A stretch of DNA of 64,000 nt, taken from contig DAIDJP010000016.1 in the NCBI GenBank assembly GCA_027451285.1, positions 62,001 through 126,000 of the forward strand, read 5' to 3'. The translations under genes were made by a program, and so were the position numbers. This document shows, in pieces, positions 62,170-64,000 of this stretch. The first letter of the stretch is position 1; each line of letters opens with the position of its first letter. The notes beneath the pieces are model-generated. The model was not told the origin of the DNA. It saw nothing but the letters and a program-made list of their open reading frames with translations, and did not search any database. Origin of the DNA: Acidimicrobiaceae bacterium (GTDB taxonomy: Bacteria > Actinomycetota > Acidimicrobiia > Acidimicrobiales > RAAP-2).

Positions 62170-62717
62170 CCGTGGGAGATGAGTCGTTGAACGACGCCGT
62201 CGAGGCGGCTGAGGAGATCGTCGCCGAGGCCAACGCCAGCGCCGGCTTCGATGCCGGCGCCGACGCGCCCGGCGAGGTCGACGAGCGCAGCGACGTCGAG
62301 CGCGAGCGCGACGAGTACCTGGGGACGCTCCAGCGCCTCCAGGCGGACTTCGAGAACTACCGCAAGCGCGTGGCGCGTCAGGCCGACGACGCGGCCACGC
62401 GCGCCGCGGGCGATCTCGTGGCGAAACTCCTGCCCGTGCTCGACGCGTTCGACCTCGCAGTCGCGCACTTCACCGCGGCCGACACCGACGAAGGCATAGC
62501 CCTCGCCCAGGCGCGCGGGCTCACCCTCGACACGTTGGCCAAGGAAGGCCTCGAGCGCATCGACGAGGTGGGTGTGCTGTTCGATCCCACCGTGCACGAC
62601 GCGGTCGCCCACGACGCGGGCGACGGCGAGAGCCAGGTGGTCGAGGAGGTCCTGCGGGCCGGCTATCGCTGGAAGGGAGCGGTGCTGCGCCCGGCGATGG
62701 TGAGAGTGAAGGGCTAG
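62166..62717 (+). CDS. grpE: Nucleotide exchange factor GrpE
   Basis: [15 protein letters not shown]...[10 protein letters not shown]; overlaps dnaK stop. Confidence 0.93.
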   Translation: MTVGDESLNDAVEAAEEIVAEANASAGFDAGADAPGEVDERSDVERERDEYLGTLQRLQADFENYRKRVARQADDAATRAAGDLVAKLLPVLDAFDLAVAHFTAADTDEGIALAQARGLTLDTLAKEGLERIDEVGVLFDPTVHDAVAHDAGDGESQVVEEVLRAGYRWKGAVLRPAMVRVKG

Positions 62718-63791
62718 ATGGCCGAACGAGAGTGGTTCGACAAGGACTACTACAAGGTGCTGGGCGTCACGTCGAGCGCGACGGACAAGGAGATCACCCG
62801 CGCCTATCGCAAGCTCGCGAAGGAACTCCACCCCGACACGAACCCCGGCAGCGAGGAGAAGTTCAAGGAGATCTCCGCCGCCTACGACGTGCTCGGTGAC
62901 GCGGACAAGCGCAAGGAGTACGACGAGGTGCGCCGCCTAGGCCCGGCCGCGGCCGGTTTCGGTGGTGGCGGCTTCGGCGGAGGATTCGGGGCCAACGCGG
63001 CCGACTTCGGCGACCTCGGGGACCTCTTCGGGGGTCTCTTCGGGGGACGGCGCCAGCGCGCCGCGCGCGGCGCCGACGTGGAGACCGCCCTGCACCTCGC
63101 CTTCAAGGACGCGGTGCAGGGCATCACGACGACCGTGACCCTGCCGAGCAACGAGGCCTGTCACACCTGCGGCGGCCGCGGTGCGGCGCCGGGCAGCGGG
63201 TTCGTGACCTGTGAGCGCTGCGGCGGACGCGGCGTGTTGAACGACGACCAGGGTCCCTTCGCGATGTCGAGCATCTGCCCGGTCTGTCAGGGACGCGGCG
63301 GGCGCATCGTGACGCCCTGTCCGACGTGCGCGGGCACCGGACGCGAGCCCTCCTCTCGTCGCGTGAACGTGCGCATCCCGCCCGGGGTGGTCGACGGCCA
63401 GCGCATCCGCTTGAAGGGCAAGGGCAATCCCGGTTCTCGCGGCGGCCCGGCCGGTGACCTCTTCGTCGACGTGCACGTGGCGAGCGAGCCCAACTTCGCC
63501 CGGCGCGGCCGCGACGTCACGACGAACGTGACCGTGCCAATCACCGCCGCCATGCTCGGCACCACGGTGACGGTGCCCACGTTGGACGATCCGGTCACCC
63601 TGAAGGTGCCCGCCGGCACCCAGGCCGGCCAGACCATGCGCGTGCGCGGGCGCGGCGTGCCGGCCCACGGAAAGAACCCGGCGGGCGACCTGCTCGTGAC
63701 CGTCCAGGTCGCGATCCCCAAGAAGTTGAACAAGGAGCAGCGCAGCGCCGTCGAGCGCCTGGCGCACGCGCTCGGTGAGGACGAGTCGTGA
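62718..63791 (+). CDS. dnaJ: Chaperone DnaJ
   Basis: [35 protein letters not shown]; four CxxCxGxG-type repeats. Confidence 0.97.
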   Translation: MAEREWFDKDYYKVLGVTSSATDKEITRAYRKLAKELHPDTNPGSEEKFKEISAAYDVLGDADKRKEYDEVRRLGPAAAGFGGGGFGGGFGANAADFGDLGDLFGGLFGGRRQRAARGADVETALHLAFKDAVQGITTTVTLPSNEACHTCGGRGAAPGSGFVTCERCGGRGVLNDDQGPFAMSSICPVCQGRGGRIVTPCPTCAGTGREPSSRRVNVRIPPGVVDGQRIRLKGKGNPGSRGGPAGDLFVDVHVASEPNFARRGRDVTTNVTVPITAAMLGTTVTVPTLDDPVTLKVPAGTQAGQTMRVRGRGVPAHGKNPAGDLLVTVQVAIPKKLNKEQRSAVERLAHALGEDES

Positions 63792-64000
63792 CCGAGCGGC
63801 GCGTCGACCACGCGGTCTACGTGATCTCGGTCTTCGCCGAGTTGGCGGGCGTTCACCCCCAGACGCTGCGCAACTACGAGCGCTCGGGCCTGCTCGCGCC
63901 GCGGCGCACGAGGGGCGGCTCGCGCCGCTTCTCCGACGAGGACCTGGCCGCCCTGCGGCGCATCCAGCAGCTGACCAACGAGGGCGTGAACTTAGAGGGC
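63788..64000 (+). CDS. hspR: MerR-family heat-shock repressor HspR (truncated by window end)
   Basis: [61 protein letters not shown]. Confidence 0.9.
   Translation, partial: MTERRVDHAVYVISVFAELAGVHPQTLRNYERSGLLAPRRTRGGSRRFSDEDLAALRRIQQLTNEGVNLEG

Overview
GC-rich actinobacterial-type chromosome segment (gene content suggests a high-GC Gram-positive; species not assigned) with three zones. (1) 1-25.6 kb, accessory/defence zone: UvrD-like helicase (open at left edge) plus CoiA-like protein; two tyrosine recombinases and a decayed third; between them a short CBASS-like operon (CD-NTase, E2-like protein, small membrane protein) with two tiny upstream ORFs and a hairpin-rich leader; then a translationally coupled three-gene DISARM-related operon (DEAD helicase/DUF1998/nuclease-like, SNF2/DrmD-like helicase, Eco57I-like methyltransferase). 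(2) 25.6-52.0 kb: tandem integrative elements at the 3' half of a tRNA-Gly(CCC) gene. Three perfect 45-bp copies of the tRNA 3' half (25615, 29758, 51915) delimit a 22.2-kb pSAM2-like AICE (Int, Xis, RepSA-like, FtsK/TraSA-like) loaded with copper/thiol-redox genes, and a 4.1-kb integrase-less, att-flanked passenger (CIME-like) carrying a Fic gene. (3) 52.0-64 kb: ordinary core genes (dcd, Fe-S oxidoreductase, MarR/MFS, amt-PII, gpm, dnaK-grpE-dnaJ-hspR) with recognisable regulatory sites (GlnR-like tandem boxes, HAIR-like operator). All calls come from reading the supplied sequence and translations; no database search was run.
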